A stretch of 36,640 bases of DNA, taken from the NCBI GenBank assembly GCA_003246365.1, contig QKAN01000091.1, positions 1 through 36,640 on the forward strand. Reading direction: 5' to 3'. The position numbers and the translations under genes were made by a program. A model generated the notes under the pieces. The model did not search any database. It saw only the letters and a list, made by a program, of their open reading frames with translations, and had not been told where the DNA came from. This document shows positions 16,063-24,331 of this stretch, piece by piece. Origin of the DNA: Clostridia bacterium (GTDB taxonomy: Bacteria; Bacillota; Clostridia; Christensenellales; CAG-138). Numbering within the stretch: position 1 is the stretch's first letter; each line of letters opens with the position of its first letter.

Positions 16063-17220
16063 TTAACCCCCAATGAACTTGAGCGCAATGGCTGTTCCGA
16101 TGCCGAGATAATTTCCGATGGCATAGCCGAGAATGCCGCAGATAAGACCGGGCAGCACCACCTCGCGGTTTTCCATCGCATCCGCAACAGGAACAATAAA
16201 CGCAGGACCGTATATACCAGCCGTAGAAGTAATCAACGAGGTGTCGGCATCGATCTTGAAGACCTTGCTCAACAACAAATGTACCACAACCGCGCCGAAT
16301 TGGGCTGTTCCAAACATCGCCAGCAGCAACAGCGCGCTTTTATTGAGCGCATTAAAGCTGAACGACATGCCAATTCCGAAAGAGAACATCAAAATCAGAT
16401 ATTGCCCAACGGTATAAGAGCCGGGCGCATTGCGAACTTTTTTGATGAACGAAAAAACGATACCGCAGCTTGTAACCACCAGCATGATGACAACGACATT
16501 GAGCGTGCCGGTAATCAACATCGCCAAGCCCGCGGCAATTGCAAGGGATAACACCGCAAGGAGAACCACGGGAATATGACGCGCGATAAGACGCAGCGAA
16601 AACGGTTCCTTCTCCGGAACAAAGTTTTTCGACAAGTTTTCGATATATCCCGTATCCGACGCCGATTCAGACGGTTGAAATGGCTTGAGAAAACGCCTCG
16701 CAAGTCTCGGCATTACCGAAATCAATAGAAGAAAGTATATTCCGCCGACCACAACGTCTGAAGCATTTGCCAGAACAATATGAGAATCACTCACGGACAA
16801 GGCTGAACCAATCGCCATCAGGTTCGGCGTGCCGCCGGTATACAGGCCAATCAGCATGCCGGAATATTTATATGCGTCGGGAATTAGATTTCGATAGATA
16901 AAATAGGATGTCGTCGCGACCAATGTGACGGAAATAATTACGAGAATAAAAGAGTTGAGCATTGGTTTAGCAAGTCGCTTCACGCTTGAAAGGTCCGCCG
17001 AAAAAAGAATCAGTGGTATTGCGATCGGCACGAGTATTTCTGAGATATCCATCGCAATCTTCGTTTCCGGAAGTACCAGGCTGAATAAAATGCCGCCCGC
17101 ATAGCAGAGAAACACCGGACCAAGCATACCAAATATGCGAACGCGTTTGGCCAACGATATCATCACCCTCGGCCCCAACGCCATAATGAGAACCACCAGA
17201 ATACTCCATACGATAGTCAT
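16063..17220 (-). CDS. DUF819 family membrane protein
   Basis: This 385-residue protein has about ten hydrophobic helices and matches the DUF819 (YjcL-like) family in length and in motifs such as Tyr-Thr-Gly-Gly-Thr-Pro-Asn-Leu near residue 127. That polar break inside a helix is reminiscent of secondary transporters with re-entrant loops. The family function is unknown. AGGAGG lies about 7 nt upstream of the ATG, and a good promoter lies 50 nt further upstream. galK follows directly, so sugar or sugar-acid transport is an idea but only from context. Confidence 0.88.
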   Translation of the reverse strand: MTIVWSILVVLIMALGPRVMISLAKRVRIFGMLGPVFLCYAGGILFSLVLPETKIAMDISEILVPIAIPLILFSADLSSVKRLAKPMLNSFILVIISVTLVATTSYFIYRNLIPDAYKYSGMLIGLYTGGTPNLMAIGSALSVSDSHIVLANASDVVVGGIYFLLLISVMPRLARRFLKPFQPSESASDTGYIENLSKNFVPEKEPFSLRLIARHIPVVLLAVLSLAIAAGLAMLITGTLNVVVIMLVVTSCGIVFSFIKKVRNAPGSYTVGQYLILMFSFGIGMSFSFNALNKSALLLLAMFGTAQFGAVVVHLLLSKVFKIDADTSLITSTAGIYGPAFIVPVADAMENREVVLPGLICGILGYAIGNYLGIGTAIALKFIGG

Positions 17221-17270
17221 TTTATCGCCTCCTGTCTTTTAAAACCCAACATTTTTCACTGAACTGTATG

Positions 17271-17300
17271 ATTATATCATGTAGTAATAGATACGATCAA
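17271..17300 (-). promoter_or_regulatory. Promoter of the DUF819-galK unit
   Basis: On the minus strand TTGATC (17295-17300), an 18-nt spacer and a perfect TATAAT (17271-17276) precede the gene starting at 17220. Confidence 0.65.
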
Positions 17301-17325
17301 ACGCCGGGAGGTTGTACCGGCGCAG

Positions 17326-17355
17326 TAAAAAACGCCGGCGGTAATACCGCCGGCG
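17326..17355 (-). terminator. Terminator of the PadR/HAAS/DUF4097 operon
   Basis: A perfect 10-bp GC-rich stem (17333-17342 with 17346-17355) encloses a 3-nt loop and is followed on the minus strand by six Ts. It lies 27 bp after the DUF4097 stop. Confidence 0.9.
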
Positions 17356-17381
17356 CGCAAACTTATATTGAATCTGTGGAA

Positions 17382-18365
17382 TTAGTTTTTCTCGATCTTG
17401 AGCGATCCACTAACCGTGTTAACGCGATAGCTCGCGTTTCCGTTTCCAACGACCACAAGGTCATCCCCCAGCGTCCCCGGGAACGCGCAGCTGATCGATC
17501 CGCTGACCGAATCCAACTTTGCGGTAAACTCTGCATTCTCCGGCAATGCAATGGTAACGCTGCCGCTAACACCGTCTACATTTATTTTCGACGGAACATT
17601 TGCGCAGGCTAGGCGTACGCTTCCGGAAACGACCTCTACTTTAATCTCATCAAACTCGCCTTCGGCGCGCGTGCTGCCGCTGACATTGTTGATCTTCAGC
17701 GTATCTGCCGCGCAGTTTTCGCAAATGACAGAACCGCTCGTACTCGATACGTCGAAATCATCGCTCACAATGTTTGAACAACGAATTTCGCCGGAGACAG
17801 AGGAGACCTCCGTTTTTTCTCCGTACACGCCGGATAGGTCGATATCAGCGGAGACCGTATCAATCTCGACATCCGTCAGCAAACCGATCAGAGACGCCGG
17901 CACTTCAACGGTCAAGTCTTTTGACGGCATATTTGCGTCAACCGAAAACCAGTCGAAGATGTTTTCCATATCGTCGCGAAAACGAATCTGTAATGTTCCG
18001 TTGCTGGATACGCTGTAACGCATTTTCTGCTGATCCGTCAGGCTGCGATAAGATGATTCAGAAAACACGATCTGATCATCGCTGCCAATGCTGATATTGA
18101 CATTGCCCGAAACCCAGCCAATATCGATGCTGCGGATTGTGCTCGCGTCCACGCGGGCTTCGTCGGATACAATAATTTCGTTCGTGTCTCCGTTTACGCC
18201 ACCATATGTATATGTGCTGCGTTCTACGATTCGGTCAATCCAGCTGCCGTTCCAGCCGAAATTCTTTATTATGTTACTGCCGGTCAGCGCGGCGACCAGA
18301 ATTGCCGTTAAAAACACCGCGATGACGAGGCCGACAATGATTCGAATAATACCTGCTGTTCGCAT
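17382..18365 (-). CDS. DUF4097 family protein (beta-helical repeat, membrane-anchored)
   Basis: This 327-residue protein has one N-terminal membrane helix (residues 7-28), then a mainly beta region. Short repeats of the type Val-Ser-Gly-x-(Val/Ile), seen as VSGNV, VSGEI, TSGSV, VSGST, VSGSV and VSGSL, recur every 20 or so residues, the DUF4097 pattern thought to form a beta helix outside the membrane. It is the last gene of the PadR operon, 14 nt after the HAAS-domain gene. DUF4097 proteins usually accompany PadR and HAAS genes in clostridia and probably take part in sensing at the cell envelope; the signal is unknown. Confidence 0.9.
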   Translation of the reverse strand: MRTAGIIRIIVGLVIAVFLTAILVAALTGSNIIKNFGWNGSWIDRIVERSTYTYGGVNGDTNEIIVSDEARVDASTIRSIDIGWVSGNVNISIGSDDQIVFSESSYRSLTDQQKMRYSVSSNGTLQIRFRDDMENIFDWFSVDANMPSKDLTVEVPASLIGLLTDVEIDTVSADIDLSGVYGEKTEVSSVSGEIRCSNIVSDDFDVSSTSGSVICENCAADTLKINNVSGSTRAEGEFDEIKVEVVSGSVRLACANVPSKINVDGVSGSVTIALPENAEFTAKLDSVSGSISCAFPGTLGDDLVVVGNGNASYRVNTVSGSLKIEKN

Positions 18366-18379
18366 GGTTTATGCCCCCC

Positions 18380-19009
18380 TTACTGTTTGAGCATGAATAT
18401 CCCCCTGATCATTGAGGCAACCGCCGCCGCGATCAAAAAGATAATCCATGTGATATGCCACGCACCTGTCATGAAGCTCACGACGATGTACACACATACC
18501 GCTATGAGCCAGAAAGAACCGATGATTGCGCTGGCCGCTTTGTTCTTCTGCTTGCTGTGCTGTTTCCATTCCTTAAAATCTTCCACCATCGTGTCGTCAG
18601 ACTTGATATAACGTTCGCGCGTCACGCCGTTATAAATCAAGATTGCCGTAGCAATTGCGACGAAGACAAACAGAAACATGATGCCAATTTCGGTTTGGAT
18701 CAAGATTACCGGTACCGGACAAAGGATATAGAGCGCAATCGCAACCGCGGTCAAAATTGCAGAGCGTTTTTTGGATTCGTCGCTCACCGCGCGTTTTTCA
18801 CCGCTTAATCCCGCAATCAAACTCTCCACATCGCCGATGCTGGCAACTGCGATGTTGAACGCAGATTCTTCGCTCTTCCCTTCGGAAATCAGGTCGTTGT
18901 ATTTGTCTGTCAGGTTCTGAAACATTTCCTCTTTGAGCTCCACCGCCCGAACGGACGATGGCGCATTTGCAAAAAGGTCGTCAATGTATTTTCTTAATCT
19001 CTCGTTCAT
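18380..19009 (-). CDS. HAAS/DUF1700-like signalling membrane protein
   Basis: This 209-residue protein starts with an amphipathic helical domain of about 70 residues (Leu-Arg-Lys-Tyr-Ile-Asp-Asp-Leu onwards, ending in a Gly-Asp-Val-Glu-Ser-Leu-Ile motif), the HAAS/permease-prefix domain that partners PadR regulators. Four membrane helices follow, near residues 83-105, 107-127, 160-180 and 183-205. Its ATG overlaps the PadR stop (ATGA). It is expected to link an envelope signal to the PadR regulator. Confidence 0.85.
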   Translation of the reverse strand: MNERLRKYIDDLFANAPSSVRAVELKEEMFQNLTDKYNDLISEGKSEESAFNIAVASIGDVESLIAGLSGEKRAVSDESKKRSAILTAVAIALYILCPVPVILIQTEIGIMFLFVFVAIATAILIYNGVTRERYIKSDDTMVEDFKEWKQHSKQKNKAASAIIGSFWLIAVCVYIVVSFMTGAWHITWIIFLIAAAVASMIRGIFMLKQ

Positions 19010-19353
19010 TTGGATACCCCTTTTTCTCCTTCAGCCAATAACTTGTCGATCACTGCTTCCGCAGTCTCCCATTCCTTTTTCCGCAGTCGATACGATTCTC
19101 TTCCTAAATCGGTGATGGAGTAATACCTGCGCCGCGCGCCTGTCGTTTCGTCCCCCCAGTATGAAACGATACAGCCCGCGTCTTCCAGTCTGCGAAACGC
19201 CGTATACAGCGTTGCTTCCTTCAGTTCAAACTTCCCCCCGGTCAGGCTCAAAATCGCTTTGTTGACCATGTAACCATAGCCATCGCCTTTCATCAACTGC
19301 GCCAGGATGATCGTTTCCGTATTCCCACGGATCAGTTCCGATGCAACGGACAT
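19006..19353 (-). CDS. PadR family transcriptional regulator
   Basis: This 115-residue regulator has a winged helix with Gly-Tyr-Gly-Tyr near residue 26, Glu-Ala-Thr-Leu-Tyr near 45 and an Arg-Arg-Tyr-Tyr-Ser-Ile wing near 75-80, all PadR signatures. A dimerising C-terminal helix follows. The start at 19353 was chosen because of an almost ideal AAAGGAGGTG 5 nt upstream; the frame is open further but overlaps the promoter. It heads the operon with the HAAS and DUF4097 genes. PadR proteins commonly repress their own operon, and an inverted repeat lies over its promoter. Confidence 0.95.
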   Translation of the reverse strand: MSVASELIRGNTETIILAQLMKGDGYGYMVNKAILSLTGGKFELKEATLYTAFRRLEDAGCIVSYWGDETTGARRRYYSITDLGRESYRLRKKEWETAEAVIDKLLAEGEKGVSK

Positions 19354-19374
19354 GGCGCACCTCCTTTCCGTTTG

Positions 19375-19410
19375 CAGGTATATCTTAACGCGGCATACCT
19401 CACCTGTCAA
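19375..19410 (-). promoter_or_regulatory. Promoter and probable operator of the PadR operon
   Basis: On the minus strand a consensus TTGACA (19405-19410), exactly 17 nt of spacer and TAAGAT (19382-19387) form a strong promoter. An inverted repeat AGGTAT / ATACCT (left arm 19376-19381, right arm 19395-19400) brackets the -10 box and reaches into the spacer. A repressor bound there would block polymerase; PadR autoregulation is the natural reading but is inferred. Confidence 0.75.
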
Positions 19411-19482
19411 GGTATTTCGCTAAATAATTTATATATTTTATCCGAAGTATCTTCGAATTGCCAATTTAGCTTGATTTTGAGC

Positions 19483-19524
19483 AAAAAAATAAGAGTTGTC
19501 GAGATACGGCAACTCTTATTTTGG
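19483..19524 (-). terminator. Terminator of the yedF-DUF3343 operon
   Basis: A stem of about 15 bp (AAATAAGAGTTGTCG with CGGCAACTCTTATTT, one G-T wobble) is followed on the minus strand by a run of seven Ts, directly after the DUF3343 stop. Confidence 0.88.
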
Positions 19525-19526
19525 TC

Positions 19527-19796
19527 TTAAATTTCTGTTTGCGTACAATTCGTCTGCGAATTCTGCTTCTCAACGCGGTAGAGCCTGTAGAGCACGGGAT
19601 CAATCGAAGATAATCGCATGATCTCCTTTGCGCGCTCGATATGATCATCCGCAACGCGAAGCGACATGCCGCAGCTGGCGGTGATGCTTCTAAGCGTCGG
19701 CACCAAAGCCGCGCGGCACTCACCCAACAATCGCTGAGACGCAATTGCAGCGTGTGTCGAATCAAACACAAAAAGCCAATACGATTCGTCGATCAA
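19527..19796 (-). CDS. DUF3343 protein (putative Se/S carrier-like)
   Basis: This 89-residue protein belongs to the DUF3343 type: a first strand Tyr-Trp-Leu-Phe-Val-Phe followed by helix and a Ser-Cys-Gly-Met-Ser-Leu-Arg-Val motif with a single conserved Cys (C42). Family members are regarded as small selenium/sulfur-carrier-like proteins and often sit next to yedF, as here. The ATG overlaps the yedF stop (ATGA), so the two proteins are made together. The length is normal for the family. Confidence 0.85.
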   Translation of the reverse strand: MIDESYWLFVFDSTHAAIASQRLLGECRAALVPTLRSITASCGMSLRVADDHIERAKEIMRLSSIDPVLYRLYRVEKQNSQTNCTQTEI

Positions 19797-20380
19797 AGCG
19801 TTATCACCTTATCCGCTCGTTGCATTGCGCTCAAAATGTCATACATATTGCTCACAAGGCCAACTTTCAGATTTTCCGAAAGGTTGTAGTAATTCAAGCA
19901 TGTACCGCAGACATGTACGATCGATCCTCTGTCCACCAAAGTCTGAATGCTCTCAATCACCTGCGGTTCTTCTCCGGCGGGCAGTTTCACGCCATCATTC
20001 ATAAAGAGCACATATGCCGGCACGCTATCACCCTGCGCAAGCGTATAGAGCGCCATCTTCATCAGGTTATATCCCAGTGTATGATCTCCGCTGCCAACAT
20101 GATCCTTACCGATGAATACGGCATATCCCATTCCCGTTGTGGGGCATGCAATTACCGGCGCTTCAACCGGCTTCGCTTCTCCGGTGAGGCGAACAAAAAA
20201 GCCGCCTTCCGTTTCACCGCTCGCAACATGTACGCCGGCGGAATTGCCAAGGCGCGTTAGATTTTCTATCGCGGTGCGGTTATCGACCAATACAGTTAAA
20301 TCTTGGCAACCGCCATCCAGTTCTTTTTTCGCCATGATGACCGGTTGCGGGCAGGCCTTCCCTCTGGCATCGATCTGCAT
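19793..20380 (-). CDS. yedF: YedF: TusA-like + DsrE-like selenium metabolism protein
   Basis: This 195-residue protein has two domains. Residues 1-75 form a TusA/SirA-like domain with the Cys-Pro-Gln-Pro motif (C10), the site that carries sulfur or selenium in TusA. Residues 85-195 form a DsrE-like domain with a Val-Cys-Gly-Thr-Cys-Leu segment near 160. This fusion is the YedF protein tied to selenium metabolism by its co-occurrence with selD and with selenium hydroxylase genes. Together with the overlapping DUF3343 gene it suggests the host handles selenium for cofactors or selenoproteins; no selD or selA lies in this window. The SD-like AGAAGGGA is a little distant from the ATG. Confidence 0.9.
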   Translation of the reverse strand: MQIDARGKACPQPVIMAKKELDGGCQDLTVLVDNRTAIENLTRLGNSAGVHVASGETEGGFFVRLTGEAKPVEAPVIACPTTGMGYAVFIGKDHVGSGDHTLGYNLMKMALYTLAQGDSVPAYVLFMNDGVKLPAGEEPQVIESIQTLVDRGSIVHVCGTCLNYYNLSENLKVGLVSNMYDILSAMQRADKVITL

Positions 20381-20490
20381 GCTATTTCATTCCCTTCTGT
20401 TTTGCCAAAGCAAGATTGTTTTCTATTACCCTTATTCTAGCAAAAGATAACGCCTTTGAACAGATCATACGTAAAAAATTGAAAGAATTC

Positions 20491-20523
20491 AAAAAAAGTG
20501 CCCTCGTAGTTGCGAGAGCACTT
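20491..20523 (-). terminator. Terminator of cstA
   Basis: AAGTGCCCTCG pairs with CGAGAGCACTT (one mismatch) around a short loop, and on the minus strand runs into seven Ts, about 45 bp after the cstA stop. Confidence 0.82.
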
Positions 20524-20566
20524 GATTCTTTTCACATATTTATTGGGTTTTCTGCGAAAAAAGGAA

Positions 20567-22267
20567 TCAGGCTACTTTCTTTTGTTTGGCAAGTGTCTGT
20601 ACGCCCTCGATGACAAGGAAAACTGCTAAAACTACCAGCAGAACACCGAAAACGAGTTGCAGCCATACCGCAACATCCGCCCCGCCCGCCGCAATCGCTT
20701 TCAATTTCGCAATTACAGTCATAGTAAGGCTAGAAAGCGTAACAATAATCATAAATGCCATCGGGATAAAGAACATTTTGTTTTTCTTTCCCGCATTGCC
20801 AAGCCAGGCAGCGACCGCGAGTAGCGCTAAGCCCGCCAACAGCTGGTTTGCTGCACCGAACAGAGGCCAAATCTTTGCATAACCACTCTTGCCAAGCCAT
20901 ACGCCGATCACGACAGTAATCAATGTTGCGATGTATGGATTGGTCAAAACCTTCCGAATGCCCTTTGCATCTTTCCAGGACGCTTCGCCTTCTTTCAAAA
21001 ATAGCTCGGTGAACATATACCGCGCAAGGCGTGTCGCAGTATCAAGAGACGTTAAGCAGAAAGCGGAAACTGCCAGAATGATCAACGCAAATGTAACCGT
21101 ATAGGTGCCTTCGCCAAAAACGCTGCCGAGCATCGTGGAAACGCCGGTAGCAAGAACCGTGGTCGGCACAGTAACTGAACGGTCAACAAACTGTGACCAG
21201 ATGGAACCAACAGCGACCAAAGCAATCAGCGCTAAAACGCATTCGATGAGCATGGAGCCATAGCCGATGGGTTTTGCATACTTCTCATTGGAGAGCTGCT
21301 TGGCCGTTGTCCCGGAAGCAACCAAAGAGTGGAACCCAGAAATAGCTCCGCAGGCAACTGTAATAAACAGCGCCGGGAACAAGTTGCCCAGAGAAGAAAT
21401 GGGATCATTCCAGCCTGTAAAAGCAGGAATTTCAAGAATCGGGTGTGCCCCGATAATACCCACAACAGAAGCAAGGATCATAGCATACAGCAGAAAGCTT
21501 GACAGATAGTCCCGCGGCTGAAGTAAGATCCAAACGGGAGCCACAGAAGCAATAAAAATGTAAATGCCGAGAACCCACATCCAGGTGTTTGTCGGCAAGT
21601 AGAGCTGAACTTTCAGACCAAATATGATAATGCCCACTAGCACCGCGACGCCGATCAGAGTGGAAACCAGGACATTGGCATTTTTTCGGTACACAAAGTA
21701 ACCAAAGAACATCGCGATCACAATGAACAGCACGCTGATCATCGCCGCCGATGCCGAATAGAAACTGGCGCCTTTGTCCAATACCCCATCCGTGTATGTT
21801 GCACCAAAAGTTTTAGCTACGATTGAAGTAAACGCAGCAACGACAAGTAAAAGCACAAGATAGGAAAAAACAAGGAACAGCCGTTTTGCGCGCATGCCGA
21901 TGTTCTTTTCTATAACCGTTCCAATCGATTGTCCACCGTGGCGAACGGAAGCGAGCAGAGCGCCAAAGTCATGGACGCCGCCGAAAAAAATACCACCAAT
22001 GACGACCCAGAGGAAAACGGGAACCCAACCAAACACCGCTGCTTGAATTGGGCCGCTGATCGGTCCGGCACCAGCAATAGATGAAAAATGGTGTCCTGTC
22101 AAAACCTCTGGTTTAGCAGCTACATAATCGACGTTGTCGTCGACTGTAATTGCAGGTGTTTTCCGTTGCGGATCAACCCCCCACGCCTTTGCCAGCCAAC
22201 TGCCGTAGAAAATGTAACCACATGCAAGACAGATAATGCCAATTACGATAATTAGAATTGCACTCAT
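20567..22267 (-). CDS. cstA: CstA family pyruvate/peptide transporter (carbon starvation protein A)
   Basis: This is a membrane protein of about 566 residues with many helices. The N-terminal part carries the CstA signature Gly-His-His-Phe-Ser-Ser-Ile-Ala-Gly-Ala-Gly-Pro (near residues 58-69) and Gly-Gly-Val-His-Asp-Phe-Gly (near 96-102). CstA-type carriers import pyruvate and have been linked to peptide uptake. The length matches the shorter Gram-positive forms rather than the ~700-residue E. coli type. Two close ATGs compete: AAGGGGG lies 10 nt ahead of the one at 22267 and only 1 nt ahead of the one at 22276, so 22267 is preferred. The small gene just upstream (22292-22786) is probably in the same operon. 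Confidence 0.92.
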   Translation of the reverse strand: MSAILIIVIGIICLACGYIFYGSWLAKAWGVDPQRKTPAITVDDNVDYVAAKPEVLTGHHFSSIAGAGPISGPIQAAVFGWVPVFLWVVIGGIFFGGVHDFGALLASVRHGGQSIGTVIEKNIGMRAKRLFLVFSYLVLLLVVAAFTSIVAKTFGATYTDGVLDKGASFYSASAAMISVLFIVIAMFFGYFVYRKNANVLVSTLIGVAVLVGIIIFGLKVQLYLPTNTWMWVLGIYIFIASVAPVWILLQPRDYLSSFLLYAMILASVVGIIGAHPILEIPAFTGWNDPISSLGNLFPALFITVACGAISGFHSLVASGTTAKQLSNEKYAKPIGYGSMLIECVLALIALVAVGSIWSQFVDRSVTVPTTVLATGVSTMLGSVFGEGTYTVTFALIILAVSAFCLTSLDTATRLARYMFTELFLKEGEASWKDAKGIRKVLTNPYIATLITVVIGVWLGKSGYAKIWPLFGAANQLLAGLALLAVAAWLGNAGKKNKMFFIPMAFMIIVTLSSLTMTVIAKLKAIAAGGADVAVWLQLVFGVLLVVLAVFLVIEGVQTLAKQKKVA

Positions 22268-22291
22268 GTATGACATTCCCCCTTGAATAAA

Positions 22292-22786
22292 TTAAATATC
22301 GTCAAATAGGCTCTTCAACTTTCTACCCTGACGGTTACTCATAGTAGAACCCGAAGAACACTCAAATGCGACCAAGCGAAAATCTACCCAGCCATGAAAG
22401 GATAATCTAAATTCCTTATGAAAGTGTGTTTTAGAAATTACTCGAAAAAGAGATGGTTCAATGTGGTCTGCAACAATAACCAAAGTGATATGCGTATACA
22501 TATGCTCTTTGTGCGGACGTACGCGAGATAAGCCTTCGCACAACACTATATCTTTGTATTTCTCGAAATTTTCTTCATTCAACTCGCGGGGAGCTGCGAT
22601 GAATACATATTCATGATTTTCGTATCGCCAGAGCTGCGCGGCCTTCACCAACACATATTTTTCACTGCAGGAATGAAAGTCGGCTTCCAGCGCAAAGGGC
22701 ATCGATTTATGTTCTAAATCAATGCGGACATCATAATACACACTATATTGCTTCTGCAGCTTCTCAAGGACTTCCTCAGGCGTCAT
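22292..22786 (-). CDS. Unrecognised small cytoplasmic protein in the cstA operon
   Basis: This 164-residue protein has no signal peptide or membrane helix. It begins with an amphipathic helix (Glu-Glu-Val-Leu-Glu-Lys-Leu-Gln). Alternating strands follow, and a His-rich middle (Arg-Pro-His-Lys-Glu-His, Thr-His-Ile) and a Lys-Thr-His-Phe-His-Lys segment near 120 could bind metal or nucleic acid. I recall similar genes beside cstA in clostridia but cannot name the family. It ends about 25 nt before the cstA start and has AGGG at its ATG, so it probably shares the cstA transcript and may regulate or assist the transporter. Confidence 0.65.
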   Translation of the reverse strand: MTPEEVLEKLQKQYSVYYDVRIDLEHKSMPFALEADFHSCSEKYVLVKAAQLWRYENHEYVFIAAPRELNEENFEKYKDIVLCEGLSRVRPHKEHMYTHITLVIVADHIEPSLFRVISKTHFHKEFRLSFHGWVDFRLVAFECSSGSTMSNRQGRKLKSLFDDI

Positions 22787-23153
22787 CCCTCAGCGTGTTC
22801 CCTTTTCCAATTTAATTGTATTCAACTGTATGGATTTGTATTTAAAAACTAACACATAATCGCGATAAAAGTCAATCATTAAAATTGAAAAAATATTCAA
22901 TTTCGCGTTCGACTTCGTCTGAAGTTACTCAGCAAATGTTATAGCAAGGTTTGACTAATTCCATCTGTAAATATCAACATCCTCTGTGCGCATGATAAAA
23001 TATACTTTAGGCAACCTAAGCGGCTCATTTGTTCCTATGGTCGGTGTTATACATCTGTTCGGATGTTTTTATGTGCCTACTTGAAGTCAACTTGCATTCT
23101 ATATAAAAAGCGCTCCTGCGTATGCAGGAGCGCTAGAGGAATACAAATGTTTA
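22787..23153. other. Intergenic region with two inverted repeats and no gene
   Basis: No believable coding frame was found here. Reading left, a TTGACT box (22870-22875, minus strand) may be the -35 of the 22786 gene, though the matching -10 is poor. Just upstream of it lies an inverted repeat AAATTGAA / TTCAATTT (22882-22889 and 22896-22903). Further right, a 13-bp palindrome TTAGGCAACCTAA (23007-23019) follows a TATACT box. A small stem ACATC / GATGT with a T-run lies at 23051-23070. The region ends with the msmX terminator. Confidence 0.5.
23104..23134 (-). terminator. Terminator of the MsmX/UgpC-like gene
   Basis: A perfect 11-bp stem (23109-23119 with 23124-23134) with a GTAT loop is followed on the minus strand by a TTTTT tract. 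It lies 19 bp after the stop codon. Confidence 0.88.
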
Positions 23154-24272
23154 TTACAGTAAGTTCAGGCTCGTCTCCGGATCGAAGATGTGCGCCAACG
23201 CGCCATCAAATGTGAAGTACAGCTGGTCGCCATACTTGAAGCCGAGGCGATTTTCCTGCGGCAGGTCGATCGTTGCGATACGCAAGACGCAATCTTTGCC
23301 GACCGCGGTCACGTGGACAAACAATTCGCTGCCCATCATCTCGGATACATCGACCTTTGCGGAGATTGCACCTTTATGCTTGGAATCCGTCAGCATGATA
23401 TGTTCGGGACGGATGCCGAGAACGATCTTCTTCGCTTGCTCGTTTTTCGCCTTCAGCGTTTGCTGAATTTCTTCCGGCATGTCAATGACTGCGCCTGCAA
23501 GACGAACGACGTATCTTCCGCCTTCGATCGAAAGATCCGCATCAAAGAAGTTCATTTGCGGCGAACCGATGAATCCCGCAACGAAGAGGTTCGACGGATG
23601 GTTGAATACTTCCTGCGGTGTGCCGATCTGTTGGATATAACCGTCTTTCATGATGACGATACGATCGCCCAGCGTCATGGCCTCGGTCTGATCGTGTGTG
23701 ACGTATACAAACGTGGTGTTAACCGTCTGACGAAGTTTGATCAGCTCGGCGCGCATCTGGTTGCGCAGTTTTGCGTCAAGGTTGCTCAGCGGTTCGTCCA
23801 TGAGGAATACCTGGGGATGACGAACGATAGCGCGGCCGATTGCAACACGCTGACGCTGTCCGCCGGAGAGCGCTTTCGGTTTTCTCTGCAGGTATTCGGT
23901 GATGCCGAGGATTTCTGCGGCTTCCTTAACCTTCTCGTCAATTTCAGCTTTCGGAACCTTGCGCAGTTTCAGACCGAACGCCATGTTTTCATACACGGTC
24001 ATATGCGGATACAGCGCGTAGTTCTGGAAAACCATTGCGATATCGCGATCTTTCGGCGCGACGTCGTTCACGAGACGATCGCCAATGTAGAGTTCGCCTT
24101 CGGTGATCTCTTCCAATCCGGCAATCATGCGCAGAGTTGTCGATTTGCCGCAGCCGGACGGCCCAACAAGTACGATGAACTCTTTGTCCGCGATGTCAAG
24201 ATTGAACTCCTGCACCGCCACTACGTTTTTGTCGTAGACCTTCTTGATGTTCTTGAGTATAACGTTTGCCAT
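23154..24272 (-). CDS. Sugar ABC transporter ATP-binding protein, MsmX/UgpC type
   Basis: This 372-residue ATPase of the CUT1/MalK group has Walker A GPSGCGKST at 37-45, the Q-loop near 83, signature LSGGQRQR at 135-142, Walker B ending in MDEP near 158-161, and H-loop His193. A C-terminal TOBE-type regulatory domain from about 240 completes the usual length. The protein energises uptake of sugars, oligosaccharides or glycerol-3-phosphate on the cytoplasmic face. No permease or binding-protein gene is beside it, so it is probably a shared ATPase serving several importers, as MsmX does in Bacillus. The ATG at 24272 lacks an obvious ribosome binding site, although the leader contains a strong one further upstream. 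Confidence 0.93.
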   Translation of the reverse strand: MANVILKNIKKVYDKNVVAVQEFNLDIADKEFIVLVGPSGCGKSTTLRMIAGLEEITEGELYIGDRLVNDVAPKDRDIAMVFQNYALYPHMTVYENMAFGLKLRKVPKAEIDEKVKEAAEILGITEYLQRKPKALSGGQRQRVAIGRAIVRHPQVFLMDEPLSNLDAKLRNQMRAELIKLRQTVNTTFVYVTHDQTEAMTLGDRIVIMKDGYIQQIGTPQEVFNHPSNLFVAGFIGSPQMNFFDADLSIEGGRYVVRLAGAVIDMPEEIQQTLKAKNEQAKKIVLGIRPEHIMLTDSKHKGAISAKVDVSEMMGSELFVHVTAVGKDCVLRIATIDLPQENRLGFKYGDQLYFTFDGALAHIFDPETSLNLL

Positions 24273-24331
24273 TTGTTTTCGGCTTCATCAGGCGCAGCGT
24301 TCGCTAACCGCCCAACTCGCAACCGCCCGTA

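Noticed and set aside
17308-17325. A second terminator-like stem next to the DUF4097 terminator
   Set aside because: The GCCGG...CCGGC pairing is shorter, has no T-run and is probably part of the same GC-rich spacer.
23007-23080. A known riboswitch class
   Set aside because: The TAGGCA/TGCCTA closing pair and inner stem do not match any riboswitch core I recognise, and no downstream plus-strand gene exists to be controlled.
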